From positions 17,576,180 to 17,640,179 of the forward strand of contig OX459101.1 of assembly GCA_949775045.1 (NCBI GenBank): 64,000 nucleotides of DNA, written 5' to 3'. The DNA comes from Metridium senile. Taxonomy: Eukaryota; Cnidaria; Anthozoa; Actiniaria; Metridiidae. The notes below the pieces were generated by a model that was given only the letters and a program-made list of their open reading frames with translations, did no database searches and had not been told where the DNA came from. The stretch's first letter is position 1. Each line of letters begins with the position of its first letter. Position numbers and translations under genes: made by a program. Positions 14,386-40,500 of this stretch are shown piece by piece.

Positions 14386-14554
14386 GTTAGTATAATAAAG
14401 ATGGCGGACACCAATACTGGTGTAAGTTATGTGTAATAGAGCCTTAACCACAGGTCACAACACCAACTACACTAATAACCTGTATTATCTTTGTATTATC
14501 GATCAGTTACTGCGTCTTTTAAATCTCATGCCTGTTGTTATTATGTGTGAGCAG

Positions 14555-14660
14555 AGTTGTGTGCTAAAATACTTAACTTGGAGGTAGTGAGTCTGAGTGT
14601 GAGTCTACCCAGTTAGTCACTGGCTAAATACATTGACACGTTAAAAAGTGATTTATTTAA
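14555..14660 (+). mobile_element. SINE 3' portion
   Basis: Shares GGTAGTGAGTSTGAGTGTGAGTCT, ACTGGCTAAATACATTGA and the tail GTTAAAAAGTGATTTATTT with the SINE copies at 20727, 47290, 51528 and 51905. The head is missing. Confidence 0.6.
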
Positions 14661-14867
14661 TTATGTTATCAGCATTTGTGTTTTGAAAACGCCAACCTTA
14701 CTTACTGCGTCTTTTATATCTCATGCATGTTGTTTTAGGTCGCTACCCATAATACCTCATGGTATTCTCAACATTTGTGTTTTGAAAACACCAACCTTAA
14801 TTGAATTAGATGTGTTTCGTTAAATAAATGGAGTACACTTACGATGTATTCCCGGGTAATAGCGAAT

Positions 14868-29226
<14,359 letters not shown>

Positions 29227-29669
29227 TGATTACCATCACAACTAAAAATGTACAAAAAATGGACGATAACAAAATGTATTTTTTACCAACTCTTTGTTTG
29301 TTTTACAAAATTATCAAGAACAACAGGAGCAACAAGAACAACAAGACAAACAACAACAAGAACAACAAGAACAACAAGAAGTTAAGTAAAATAAAAAGAG
29401 AAAGAATAAGAATAAGAAGTAAAATAGTAGGAGAAAAAGAAGAAAAAGTCAAGGAAAACAGGAAGACGAAAAAATGCTAATTAGTTTTATGAGAAAATAA
29501 GTGAATTAAAAAAAGGACGATCAACAAAAACAGGAAGAAGAAGATAAAAATAGAAAAATAAGAAACAAGCAGGAGAGAAAAAAGAAGAATATATTAATAG
29601 AAATGTTGAAGGAAAAAATCAGACTGATGTAAAAAAGTGAATCTAAAAGAAGAAAATAAACGAAAACAG

Positions 29670-29772
29670 GAAGAAGAAGAAGAAGAAGAAGAAGAAGAAG
29701 AAGAAGAAGAAGAAGAAGAAGAAGAAGAAGAAGAAGAAGAAGAAGAAGAAGAAGAAGAAGAAGAAGAAGAAA
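29670..29772. repeat. (GAA)n microsatellite
   Basis: About 34 GAA/AAG triplets. Copy A has only a handful at 7201-7222. Glu- and Ser-rich ORFs here are artefacts. Confidence 0.97.
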
Positions 29773-31364
29773 AATATACTAATTCAATGTGGAATTCCAT
29801 TCGTCGGCCAATAAATTTGTTTATAATATTCCTCTCTAAGAAAAATTTCTAAACACCTTTTGAGAAAGTAGTCAGGGCAACTTAACTCAAATTTTAAGAG
29901 TTATTTTTTTAAATAAAGAGTGAAGATGACATGATCCATAACGCAAACAAGTTAATTTAACCCCTATCAAGATCAAAATATCTCCTGCAAAGGTTTTGAT
30001 AACTCTTTAGCGGAGTTGAGACATCTGCAGTTAAAATATAAAGTCCAAAAACGGATTATTCTGAAAATATCATCTAAGCTCCTTTAATTTATTTTGTTAT
30101 TAATCAACAGCTTAAAAATATCAGTGAAAAAAAGTAAGGAGAAGAAAGCTTTATCCATAAATGTACTAAAATCAATATAGAACAATTTAATCGAGCTCGA
30201 GTGAATAACAAATTACGGTGAATTCGAAAAAGAGAATATCCATAAAATGAATTTTTTGAAGATAAACCAACGATGAACCGGCTGAAAATTATAAGGTTTA
30301 GAAGTAAATAAGATCACTTAATATTTCAAGAAGTCAGATTGATCCATAAATTGACTAAAATCGAGTGAAAAACAATATAAACACTATAGTTCAGTCAAAA
30401 TCCATAAAACTATAACAGAGTGCGAAAAATTACGAGAAGAAAATCCCTAAAATCTAGCTGATGAAGCTGAACTGTGAGTTTCTTCTCAAAATGACGATTT
30501 TTGATCAGAAACTCACACTTGACCAAAACTCTTTTTATTTATGTTTAGAGCATTCTAGAAAACATTATACAGGTGATACATTTATGCTCGTATTTCATAT
30601 TTTGTGTGCTCAACAATGTACAACTTAAACAAATAATATTCCAAAAAGAATAATATACCTTTATCTATATATATAAATCATCTAAAATCTGTGGAAAGCT
30701 ATACAAAACTCTATGAACTGAAAAGAGAGTTGAGTTTAGATAACTATTGTTAGCGCTCTTAATGTTAGAGTTAAATCCACACCCCAAAAATGACATTGGA
30801 TAAAAAAAAAACAGTGCAAAAGTAAATCAACTTGACACATATGTTAGAGAACAAATAAATAAACAAAACCACATAGAGAAAGAACGGGTTTTCATAGTTA
30901 CCGTTTATAGCAAAACGATGATCAGCTCCCTGTATTGGCTCATCTTTGTACCAGCGCCGAACAAGAATGATCTAATATCTATCTATTCGTGAAATTGGAA
31001 GGTTCTTGATAAACAAACGGATATAGTAATTATACTGCCGTCCAATTAAGCTTATTAGCTACCATTGACGTCATTGAAATATAGGAATAAGGCATAAAAA
31101 GTTAGAACAAAACCAAAAATAAAAATAAAGAAGAATAAATAAAAATAAGAAAATAACCGAATTAAAAAGAGGATAATAGACGAAAACAGGAAGAAGATGT
31201 TTCAATTACGCCTTTTCAAATGAATAATTAAGAGCGGAAGTCTGTTAAGGTCAGATATGATCGGTAAAATGTAAAAAAGGGAAAATCCTTCAAACTTTTA
31301 TCAGAATGTAGGCCTTTATGAACCATTCATACTGCATGTGTGAGTATCGTTTCCATCGGATAAA

Positions 31365-31692
31365 TATTTTCAGGGTTCGTATACAGAATCCTCAGAGAAA
31401 ATTTCCAAAACTTTTTCAAAGCCTATTACTCAAAATTCCAAAACCACACAAGCGAAAAGTGCCAATGGGCATTGATTGCAGCAGGCAAAAAAATCATCAG
31501 CCGTTTTTTAATTACAACAAAAACAGTTCTTTGCAAGGTAGGAGCTTGGCAACCGACAAAAAATTCATGACTTTTCCAGAGCCCAGTAGGTGAAAAAGGA
31601 ATTTTCCAAAACTTTCCAGGTCCTGGAAAAATGCATTACCAATTTCCAAAACTTTCCAAGACTTTCCAAAACCCGTACGAACCCTGTATTTT
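31365..31692. mobile_element. MITE CAGGGTTCGTA, 6-bp TSD, absent in copy A
   Basis: A 316-bp insert 31371-31686 with inverted ends CAGGGTTCGTA / TACGAACCCTG, flanked by TATTTT (31365-31370, 31687-31692). The empty site is intact in duplication copy A at 8788-8793. A second copy with TSD GCTACA is at 55143-55478. Confidence 0.9.
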
Positions 31693-31943
31693 AGGAGAAC
31701 GAGGACAATATATGATTTTCGAGTTTTCATTCCATCTACCGCATTGCAAAACTCGTTAGATTTCGCCATAAATTGTGTGTATTTCGTCAAAAACTATACC
31801 ATTTAATAAAATATAGATAATTTCGTATAATATGTCAAATCATTACGACGTTTTAACTTAAAACAAACATTTTTGAGATTCTTGAATTTTTTTTTAAATT
31901 TTCACGACTTTTTCCGAAATTCAACGCAAAATATCTCCACTGC

Positions 31944-32477
31944 ATGTTACATCGATTCAAACTATATTTTGATGCAAAAACAATGCCTACTCTTCCAATA
32001 TATCCAATAAAATTTTTAGGCAAATTAAAACCAAAGTCCAAATGTAACCGCTCACAAAGTGTCAAAAACCGGTCACTACATATTACGACGCCAAGATATA
32101 TAATGCTATTAAAATTATTTAGCTGGTTAATGCTTATTTCTTTCAACAAACAAATTAAGCTCCGCGATTCATGCGATATTGATTTCTCTCGTGAAATTCA
32201 ACGTGGAATTCCCAAGTCCAAAAATGAATTTACCTATAGAATGCAGAACGAGAAATCAAATACAGCACGAGGCGATAGTTTGAATATTAAAGTAAAGTAT
32301 CACTTTTTTGTTACAAATTTTATTATATTGACTATATTTTATACAAATATTATTATAAGAGCGATTCGACGTTTCGACGCATCGAGCGTCATTTTCAAGA
32401 ACGAAATTAAATTAAAGTATAAACGAGTGTTTAAACGAGCTCAATCGCCAAACGCGTTTGTTAACACGGATGTATGA
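31944..32477 (+). CDS. Transposon-like basic ORF
   Basis: A 177-codon frame starting at the duplication border. It is basic (KFLGKLKPKSKCNRSQSVKNR), has a hydrophobic segment near residue 126-140 and ends RRFDASSVIFKN...RVFKRAQSP. The part at 32355-32445 is repeated inverted at 32765-32850. No named domain, so low confidence that it is a gene. Confidence 0.3.
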   Translation: MLHRFKLYFDAKTMPTLPIYPIKFLGKLKPKSKCNRSQSVKNRSLHITTPRYIMLLKLFSWLMLISFNKQIKLRDSCDIDFSREIQRGIPKSKNEFTYRMQNEKSNTARGDSLNIKVKYHFFVTNFIILTIFYTNIIIRAIRRFDASSVIFKNEIKLKYKRVFKRAQSPNAFVNTDV

Positions 32478-32855
32478 AACCCAGCCCCAAGTACTTTTCG
32501 GTTATTAAAAAGTGCCGAAACCCATTTGACTGCAAAGTATATGTTAGGGAATTTGTGAATTCTGTTTTAGGTCTACCTCGGACCATTAGATTCTTATAAT
32601 TAGACGATTGTAATTAGATAATTAGACGAATGTAATGTTTTCGAAACTTGATTAAATAGATGTTACTCATTAGAGCACTTAATCCTGCTCTAAATGTCCA
32701 AAGTGATTCTATCAAAGCTAAGCTATTTTAAGATCCTTAGGGACACTGTTGACTGTCTTATTTACATTCATAATCACTCGTTTGTACTTTATTTTCATTT
32801 CGTTCAGGAAAATGACGCTCGAGGCGTCGAATCGCTCTTATAATAATATTTATAT
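32350..32855. repeat. Inverted repeat of about 85 bp
   Basis: AATATTATTATAAGAGCGATTCGACG near 32347 is inverted near 32820-32855 (CGTCGAATCGCTCTTATAAT). Confidence 0.7.
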
Positions 32856-33093
32856 TGAAAACATTAACGAAATCTACAATTATTTATATTTTATACAGCA
32901 GATAAATCAATGCTTTGAATACCAATACTTATCATAATAAGAAACATTAACCTACATTAATTATGATACTTATTATTTTATTGTTTAAAGTAATTCATGA
33001 CCAACTTGTTATATATATATTAGAGGCCTTTACGCTGCGCGAATGTAAAAAATTATTGGGACGGATCATATAAAAAGACTATGTATAGTTGAG

Positions 33094-33345
33094 TTAAGCC
33101 TGGTTTTCACTAGCGACGCAACGCAAGCGCAAGCACAAGCATGTGAAAACGAGACGTGAATAAGCGCAAGCGCAAACAAATTATTCACTAGTGCCACGCG
33201 CAAGCACAAGCGCAAGAAAAAAGGAAAATTTTTGATACCTTGCGCTTGTGCTTGCGCTTGCGTGGGCGGTTTTCACTACGAAATAAGGCCTCTTGTGCTT
33301 GCGCTTGCGACTGCGCTTGCGTCGCTAGTGAAAACCAGGCTTTAA
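33094..33345. mobile_element. TTAA-flanked MITE (GCCTGGTTTTCACTAGCG)
   Basis: TTAA at 33094-33097 and 33342-33345 flank a 244-bp palindromic insert with ends GCCTGGTTTTCACTAGCGAC / GTCGCTAGTGAAAACCAGGC and many GCAAGCGCAAGC repeats. TTAA target duplication is the piggyBac signature. Confidence 0.85.
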
Positions 33346-34045
33346 CGAGCAGGAGTGTTTTTATCAGAATTTCTAAAACTCATGAATAATTAATGAAGAG
33401 AAAACAAAGACAAAATCACTAGCATGAAGGAGTTTGAAATCTGATGAAACACTTGCATAAAATTAAGCGAACTTCGCTGTGAATTTCTCCAATAATTATC
33501 CAATAATTTGAGAAGTAATATCCAACACTCGAAAGAGTACAGTTTCATCAGGTTTTCAAACACCGAAAAATGGGCCCCAAAAAACTCGGCTGCGCCTCGT
33601 TTTTTCAACCCATTTTTCGGTGTTTGAAAACCTGATGAAACATTCTTTCTCGTGTTTGATATATTACTTAAAACACGCGGCGAAGCCAAGTGGTTTAAAT
33701 CCTGATATAACACGATCTGTGAGTTTACTAAACGGCTTAAAAAACTCCAACCTATATTTGGTGTTTTTGTAAAAAAAAAAAAATCAAGGATTTATGAAAG
33801 TTTATTTGAGAAAGTTCAGATTAAAGTTTTTGTAAATTAGGGTGAATCTTTATATTTTAGGTACAAAATCGTCCTGATTTGCAAAAGTTAAATTAATTTT
33901 TTTTTCGGCCAAATTTACTATTATCTTGACAATTTTAGTAAAATATTAAAGAACTAATTATGTTGGAGTTTCATAAGTACTATACAATATTTGTATCTCA
34001 TACAGATCGGCCACCCATATTGTATAGTACTTATGAAACTCATGA
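33346..34045. mobile_element. Foldback MITE pair (AACGAGCAGGAGTG family and a 27-bp hairpin)
   Basis: 33346-33740 has arms TTTTCGGTGTTTGAAAACC / GGTTTTCAAACACCGAAAA with the same outer words as 9705-9870. At 33965-34043 a hairpin GAGTTTCATAAGTACTATAC / GTATAGTACTTATGAAACTC follows. Confidence 0.65.
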
Positions 34046-34270
34046 ATAATTAGCGATGATTTTACAAAAGAAATCACATCCGTGACGAAGGTTGTATTTT
34101 AAATACAAAATCGTCTTGATTTGAAAAAGTTTTAAGTTGATTTTTTTTCGGCCAAATTTACTTTTATCTTTACATTGTTAGTAAAATATGAAAGAACCAA
34201 AGTACTTTTAAAAGCTCGTGAATAATTAATGAGAAATTAATATGATGATGTTGTAAAAACTACATATAGA

Positions 34271-34415
34271 TGATTGTAACCATTCCCAGGAGAGTGAATT
34301 GAACAAAAGTACCACCAGTCACGGTGATGGTTTCTTTTTTGTCAAGACCACCAGCATGGCTGCCGTTTTTTATTTGTTCAATTCTCTCTCCTGGGAATGG
34401 TTGCAATCCATCTAT
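34271..34415. repeat. TTC38: Inverted repeat across the TTC38 3' UTR
   Basis: GATTGTAACCATTCCCAGGA (34271 on) is inverted at about 34391-34408 (TCCTGGGAATGGTTGCAATC). The candidate AATAAA (34369-34374, minus strand) sits in the loop side, so the mRNA 3' end could fold. Confidence 0.7.
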
Positions 34416-34425
34416 AAAAAGGTTT

Positions 34426-34516
34426 TCAATCCAGGTGATTTGCCATCGTCCTGGCAACCATGCGGTCCGTCAAAGATGCCTTTTCTTTCAATCCTTTACG
34501 TTCAGAGATCAGCCTC
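34426..34516 (-). CDS. TTC38: TTC38 exon 15 (last)
   Basis: Acceptor TTCTGACAG. The reading RLISERKGLKEKASLTDRM ends MANHLD-TGA, aligning with the human C-end LLMERDALKPNSPLTERL. Confidence 0.92.
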
Positions 34517-37500
34517 CTGTCAGAAACATAATATGATAAGAGTTAAGGTACGGTAATACGAGCAGCAAAATCGTCCAACTTGTCTCGCAACATTGCTGCA
34601 AAACAAGTTGGAAAGCGATGTTGCTCGTTTTTACACCCGCGTACCAACTTGTCCCGCGTTAAAATGGCTCGTTACAAGTTGAGTTGAATTCTGATTTCTG
34701 ATTGGTTAATACAGCCTGTAAACAAACATGGCGGCGTGCTTGACGTCATTTTGTTGCGAGACAAGTTGGGTTGGTGTGGTAATACGAGCAACATCTACAA
34801 GTTTTGTTGCAAAAAGTAGAACGATCTACGACTTTCTGCAACAAACGTTTTCAACTTGCAACAAGCCATTTTGACGAGAGGGCTAGGAGACAAGTTGGTA
34901 CGCGGGTGGAAAAACGAGCAACATCGCTTTCCAACTTGTTTTGCAGCGATGTTGCGAGACAAGTTGGACGAATTTGTTGCTCGTATTACCGTAGCTTAAG
35001 ATACATCGTACCGCAAAGAACACGATGGTCGATGGTCGTAGTGTATCATGGGTTAAAATTTAAATGTATTCAGTCCAGGTCCAATAGACCAGTTTCATGT
35101 TATATATCACCGCTGTACTTGTTAACAAAAGGCGCATTTGCACAGGGATAGCCTCAATACTGCAGTTTTACGTTATCTAGCACCGCTGTACTATTTGACA
35201 AAAGGCGCATTTGCACAGGGATAGCCTCAATACTGCAGTTTTACGTTATCTAGCACCGCTGTACTATTTGACAAAAGGCGCATTTGCACAGGGATAGCCT
35301 CAATACTGCAGTTTTACGTTATCTAGCACCGCTGTTCTATTTGACAAAAGGCCCATTTGCACAGGGATAGCCTCAATACTGCAGTTTTACGTTATCTAGC
35401 ACCGCTGTACTATTTGACAAAAGGCGCATTTGCACAGGGATAGCCTCAATACTGCAGTTTCACGTTATCTAGCACCGCTGTACTATTTGACAAAAGGCGC
35501 ATTTGCACAGGGATAGCCTCAATACTGCAGTTTTACGTTATCTAGCACCGCTGTACTATTTGACAAAAGGCGCATTTGCACAGGGATAGCCTCAATTCAA
35601 AGTAAATTAAATGTATTTTCTATTGTTAAGCGATAACATTTTTTCGTGCTTTGCTTGGAACTTGAAGCCCAGGCTCAGCCTGTGCAAATGCGCCTTTTGT
35701 CAAATAGTACAGCGGTGATAGATAACGTAAAACTGCAGTATTGACATGGGTGAAAAACGCACTGCGCATGCGTAAGCAGAACAATAGACTAACTGAATAT
35801 TTCACGTTGAGCTTGCAATGATTTTCAGTTTCAGTTTCTTTTCGGAACTCGTTAATCCAGATCCGTTGGACAGAAATCTTTTTACAACATACGGGACAAT
35901 TATCCACGTGTCTCTGTCATTACAAGCTCAACGTTCGTCTTGCTTTCATGCAAAGGCCCGGCTAGCCGTGAAGGGGGTTATAAGCATTATATTAATTATA
36001 TTAAGCATTATATTAACTATCTCACAAAAAAAGTCGGGAAAGTAAAAGCTAATTAAATTACCGTGCAAATTTCTGGTGGTCTTTACGCGGGGACATCATG
36101 GCGGCGTTAATAAGAAACAGTCTGAAAACATCCCCCTAAAAGACAAACAATTGATAATTATTACAATCAAAACACAGACAATCATGTGCAAAATTGTTGG
36201 GACAATTGTTTATGAGCGTTTTTGTTTGTGTTTTGAAAATTAAACAAAACGTATCAATTTGATTTGCAAACCCCTCCCCTCTGAGCAATGTTGATTGGTC
36301 TTTCAAATGACAACCGTTTCACATTCCCAAAATTCAACATTGATACGGGGGAGAGGGGGAAACGGAAAAATGATGTTAAAATATTTTTAATGTAAAAACA
36401 AGATAATGTCCCAAGATATTTTGCACATGATTGTAGGCACACTTGCACCATAATATGTTACAGTTTACAAATTGAAACATCAACTGCTGAAAACAAATAA
36501 ACAAAGAATCCCACTTGTTGTAGTGTTATTGTGAACATAGATTCCATGATCTTATTCCATGTTCACTGTTACTCATCATACAGTTAAAGCGCAAAGCCCA
36601 AAAGTGTGACCGCAGATAATATATTCACATTCTTTTGACATGTTTGTCTGTAGCTGCTTTGGATTCAAATGGACTTCATTCTAGCTATTTTAACCTCAAA
36701 AATCATCTGATCATGAAGATTGACATCATTCTTTTCTTGTGATTCACGGTGAGAATTGTTGACATTTAATCTAGAGGAGGTTATGAAAAGATGTAGAGAA
36801 AATATGAATAAATTATCGCCGGTCATACTTTTGGGCTTTGCGCTGTAAACATTGAAATATGAACAAAGAATCACGTGTCACTTGTTGTAGTGTTAATCTC
36901 TACTTTACGTGGACAACGTTCATGACATTGACTGTAAACACGTATTTCAAAAATGGTTGACGGAGTGAACGGAGAATGGAGATTTTACCATAACATGTAA
37001 ATTTCTCGCGCGCTGATTGGCTGAGAGCCATTGTCGATTACAGTCCAGACCTGCTTGTGCTCACGACATCCGTGCGCGAGCGGATAAAACGGTTTTCTTC
37101 AAACTTTTTTTAGTTGTTTTTCGCTTATTGATGGTAAAAAACAAATCGAAGTCAGTTTTCTATGGGTCTGTACTGTAATCGACAATCAAAATTACGTCAC
37201 AAATGATCAAAACTTTGCAGTGAAACCCCTCGCTGCGCTCGTGGTTCCACTTGAGTTTTGATCATTTGTGACGTAATTTTGATTGTCGATTACAGTACAG
37301 ACCCATAGAAAACTGACTTCGATTTGTTAAATGGCGATTGCACGACCGAAAGTAACGCCTACAACATAACTAGTATTTTTTTCTGGATTGCTTAAGAACA
37401 GTTTAATCTTTTTTTCCCTTTACTATGTAGGACTGGCGTTGTGCCGTAAACTCGTTTTCTGTCACCAAAGATGCAAAAATAACCAATATGAAATACCCAC

Positions 37501-40500
37501 AGTTCCTATCGGTCGTGCAATCGCCGTAGACCAGTTCACAGTCCACTCCGTCAACCATTTTTGAAATTAGTGTGTATGGAGTAACTACTCGATAGAAATC
37601 GATCATCGGAAAGCTAATCGATAAATCGATATTAATCGATTTATTTAGTTGATATATATCGATAATCGATGAAAACAAGAGAGGATAAATAAGAGAGCGA
37701 AACCGTTATTAGCCCGCACGCCATGTAAATTCACATCCGAGCTATTTTTAGTAACACCAAAACACCTTACCCTTCTCCTGAGCGTAAAAATTGGCTTTCC
37801 CCGCTATACTCCCGTGCGCTGAATTTTGTAACTTTCGATCATTTCAGGTGTTTTGGTGTTACTAAAAATAGCTCGGATGTGAATTTACATATTATTCCAT
37901 TTAATCGATAATCACAAAAAAAACTGTATCGATTTATATCGATTTTCGATAAAAATCGTTTATTATTATCGAAAAGTATCAATAATTATCGATTTGTATC
38001 GAGCAATCGATTTATCGATTATTGACTCCGGGATATATCTGACTGGAATATTTTACCTGAGCATTACTGCCTCCTAATTTATAAAAATCGTAACGAATAG
38101 GTTTCAAAAGTTCGACGGCTTCATCGAATTTACCCTGAAAAATACACAAGAGCATGAAGTGAATAATTGATCATTAATTTGATTGTCTTGAATGGATACT
38201 TATTCAATATTCAATTGTGATTATTATTAATTTTCTAATACTAGCGGTTCTTATCAGAAGTGAAGTGCTGCGATGTGTATTTGTATGCACTTAAAGTAAG
38301 CTATTGTCGACATTCATGCGCTTCAAAGCATTTTCGTATTGTTAAGACTGTGAAACAATAGAAATACGCTTCAAAACTCATTACTTTTGACGGTACCTAA
38401 ACTTTTGTATTCTTTGTAGAGTTTCAGGTTGTAGCTTATGGTTCAATGAAAAGTTGTTATTATTGAAGTTGTTTTTGTTAAAAACGTGAGTTTATTTTCC
38501 AATCTAGTTTGTTTTTGAAAATGAGTTTCTTCGATGATTCTTTTCTTAAAGTAGGCTTTTTGTGCATCTAAACTATTTTGCGATTGAGTTTCGGTTTGTT
38601 CAGATGTTTTTTTCTTGAAGTATGCTTTTTGTGCATCTAATCTTTTTTGCCTTTCAATTGCAGTTTGTGTTAATTTGCTATTTTTTTGATATGTTCTCAT
38701 CTTTTCTAGCCTGGTTTCTCTATGATGTGGCGTTTCTTCTGGGAGTTTTCTTTTTTTTGTTTTTTCAATATTTTTTTCCTCTTTACATTCAGAAAATTCA
38801 ACAACTTTTCTCGTACACAAATTTTTATTGTTAGTCGACATTAGTTGGTGAGTTGGTGATTTACTAGTGTTACTAACAAATTGAACAGGCATAATTTCAA
38901 AGAATTCACTACTTAATTCAATGGAAAGTGAACGTAAATATTGTTCTAATGTGGTTAGATCACAGCATTTCATAACAACAGCAGTGCCATTATCATCAAG
39001 CATATCATAATCGTTACGTGCATGAGAATTTTGTGAGAGATTCTGTGTCATCGTAAACCAAAGGACTCGATCTTGCAGATAATTCAGAGAAATCGTCTCT
39101 TCATCAGGTACAGAGCGTTCTTCGAAAGCTTTTAAAAACATGGAATCTCCTTCGGCTAAAAGACGATCCACCGTCTGTGTTGTCCATTTCGAAATATTAC
39201 CACAATTTGCACATAACAGAGCTGAAAGAGTCATAAAAGCACATTGTCTTCCTCTTGAAATGTTGCTAAAACGACCATCACCTTGATGAATACTTCCTCG
39301 AGTAAATAAAGTCGCATTTAACATAAAGTAATTATCATACATACCTTCTCCAAGAGACCATGTGGTTTACGGCGCATTAATCATTTGATAATAACCGCTA
39401 TTTACGATTACGGCAGGCGCAAAAATTGTCAATCGCTACCTAGCCCACGAAATCGACTTTCGACTTGGGTATTGATCGTGTTACACAGGGATCCCAATGG
39501 AAAATCTGCGAGATTAGTGTCGCTGCTCACTTCGTTCGCAGCAATTATTATTACGAAGGCAAATGATTAGACTCGTTTCGGTTACAAAACGAAACATAAT
39601 ATTACAAATCAACATATAATACCTTATCTGCCAAGATAAATGCTTCGCATAACACTATTCCCAGCTCACGAGTAACTTTGCAGTTTGTCCCACAACCATT
39701 CCTTATAAAATAGAGAAAAAATAACGGCAATAAAAATGGATGATTAGAATGCTTATTTACTCCGATGAAGGGCTAAAGCTAGAAACGTCAGTAAAGTTAA
39801 GTTAACTTTGTTACGGTGTTACAAATTTCATTCTATTACCTATCGTTTATATCAAACACTGACGCATCCTATACTAGTTTACTCGCTAGTTTCCATTTAA
39901 GTAAAGCTAAGTTAACATTTTTTACGGTTATACAAATTTCATTGTATTACCTATCGTTTATATCAAACACCGACGCAGCCTATACTAGTTTACTCGCTAG
40001 TTTCCATTTAAGTAAAGTTAAGTTAACATTTTTTACGGTGTTACAAATTTCATTATATTACCTATCGTTTATATCAAACACTGACGCAGCTTATACTAGT
40101 TTACTCGCTAGTTTCCATTCATGCTTATTAAAAGAAGACTTGTATTTATATGGATCATGGTAACACATCGGTTGGTTTGGTGTTTCTATGGAAACCGATG
40201 TGATACAAAACGGTTAAACTGGTTAACATTGGTTTAAATATGACTGTTAAAATCATACCTCACAGCGCGACACCAAAACGCACACATCATACCACAACAC
40301 ATCAAACCTCACTCACTCACAACTGACAACACAGACAACACCCCACCCATTACATCACAACAGACACCACACCAAAACACACTACACCACACCACACGAA
40401 AAACACACCACCACAACACAACACAAACGACAATACCACACCCATCACATCACTCCACACCACAACTGACAATACCTCACACCACACCACAACCAACAAC

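Noticed and set aside
14254..14451. 65-codon minus-strand ORF
   Set aside because: Lies inside the AACACAGCGG MITE.
29594..29852. Poly-Glu and poly-Ser ORFs
   Set aside because: Direct translation of (GAA)n. Copy A of the duplication lacks the array, so it is not a conserved protein.
34260..34457. Minus-strand ORF PGRWQITWIENLFIDGLQP
   Set aside because: It overlaps the last TTC38 exon in another frame and continues into the inverted repeat of the 3' UTR.
35101..35596. Regular 73-bp units considered as a CRISPR array
   Set aside because: Units are contiguous and identical without variable spacers, and the genome is eukaryotic.
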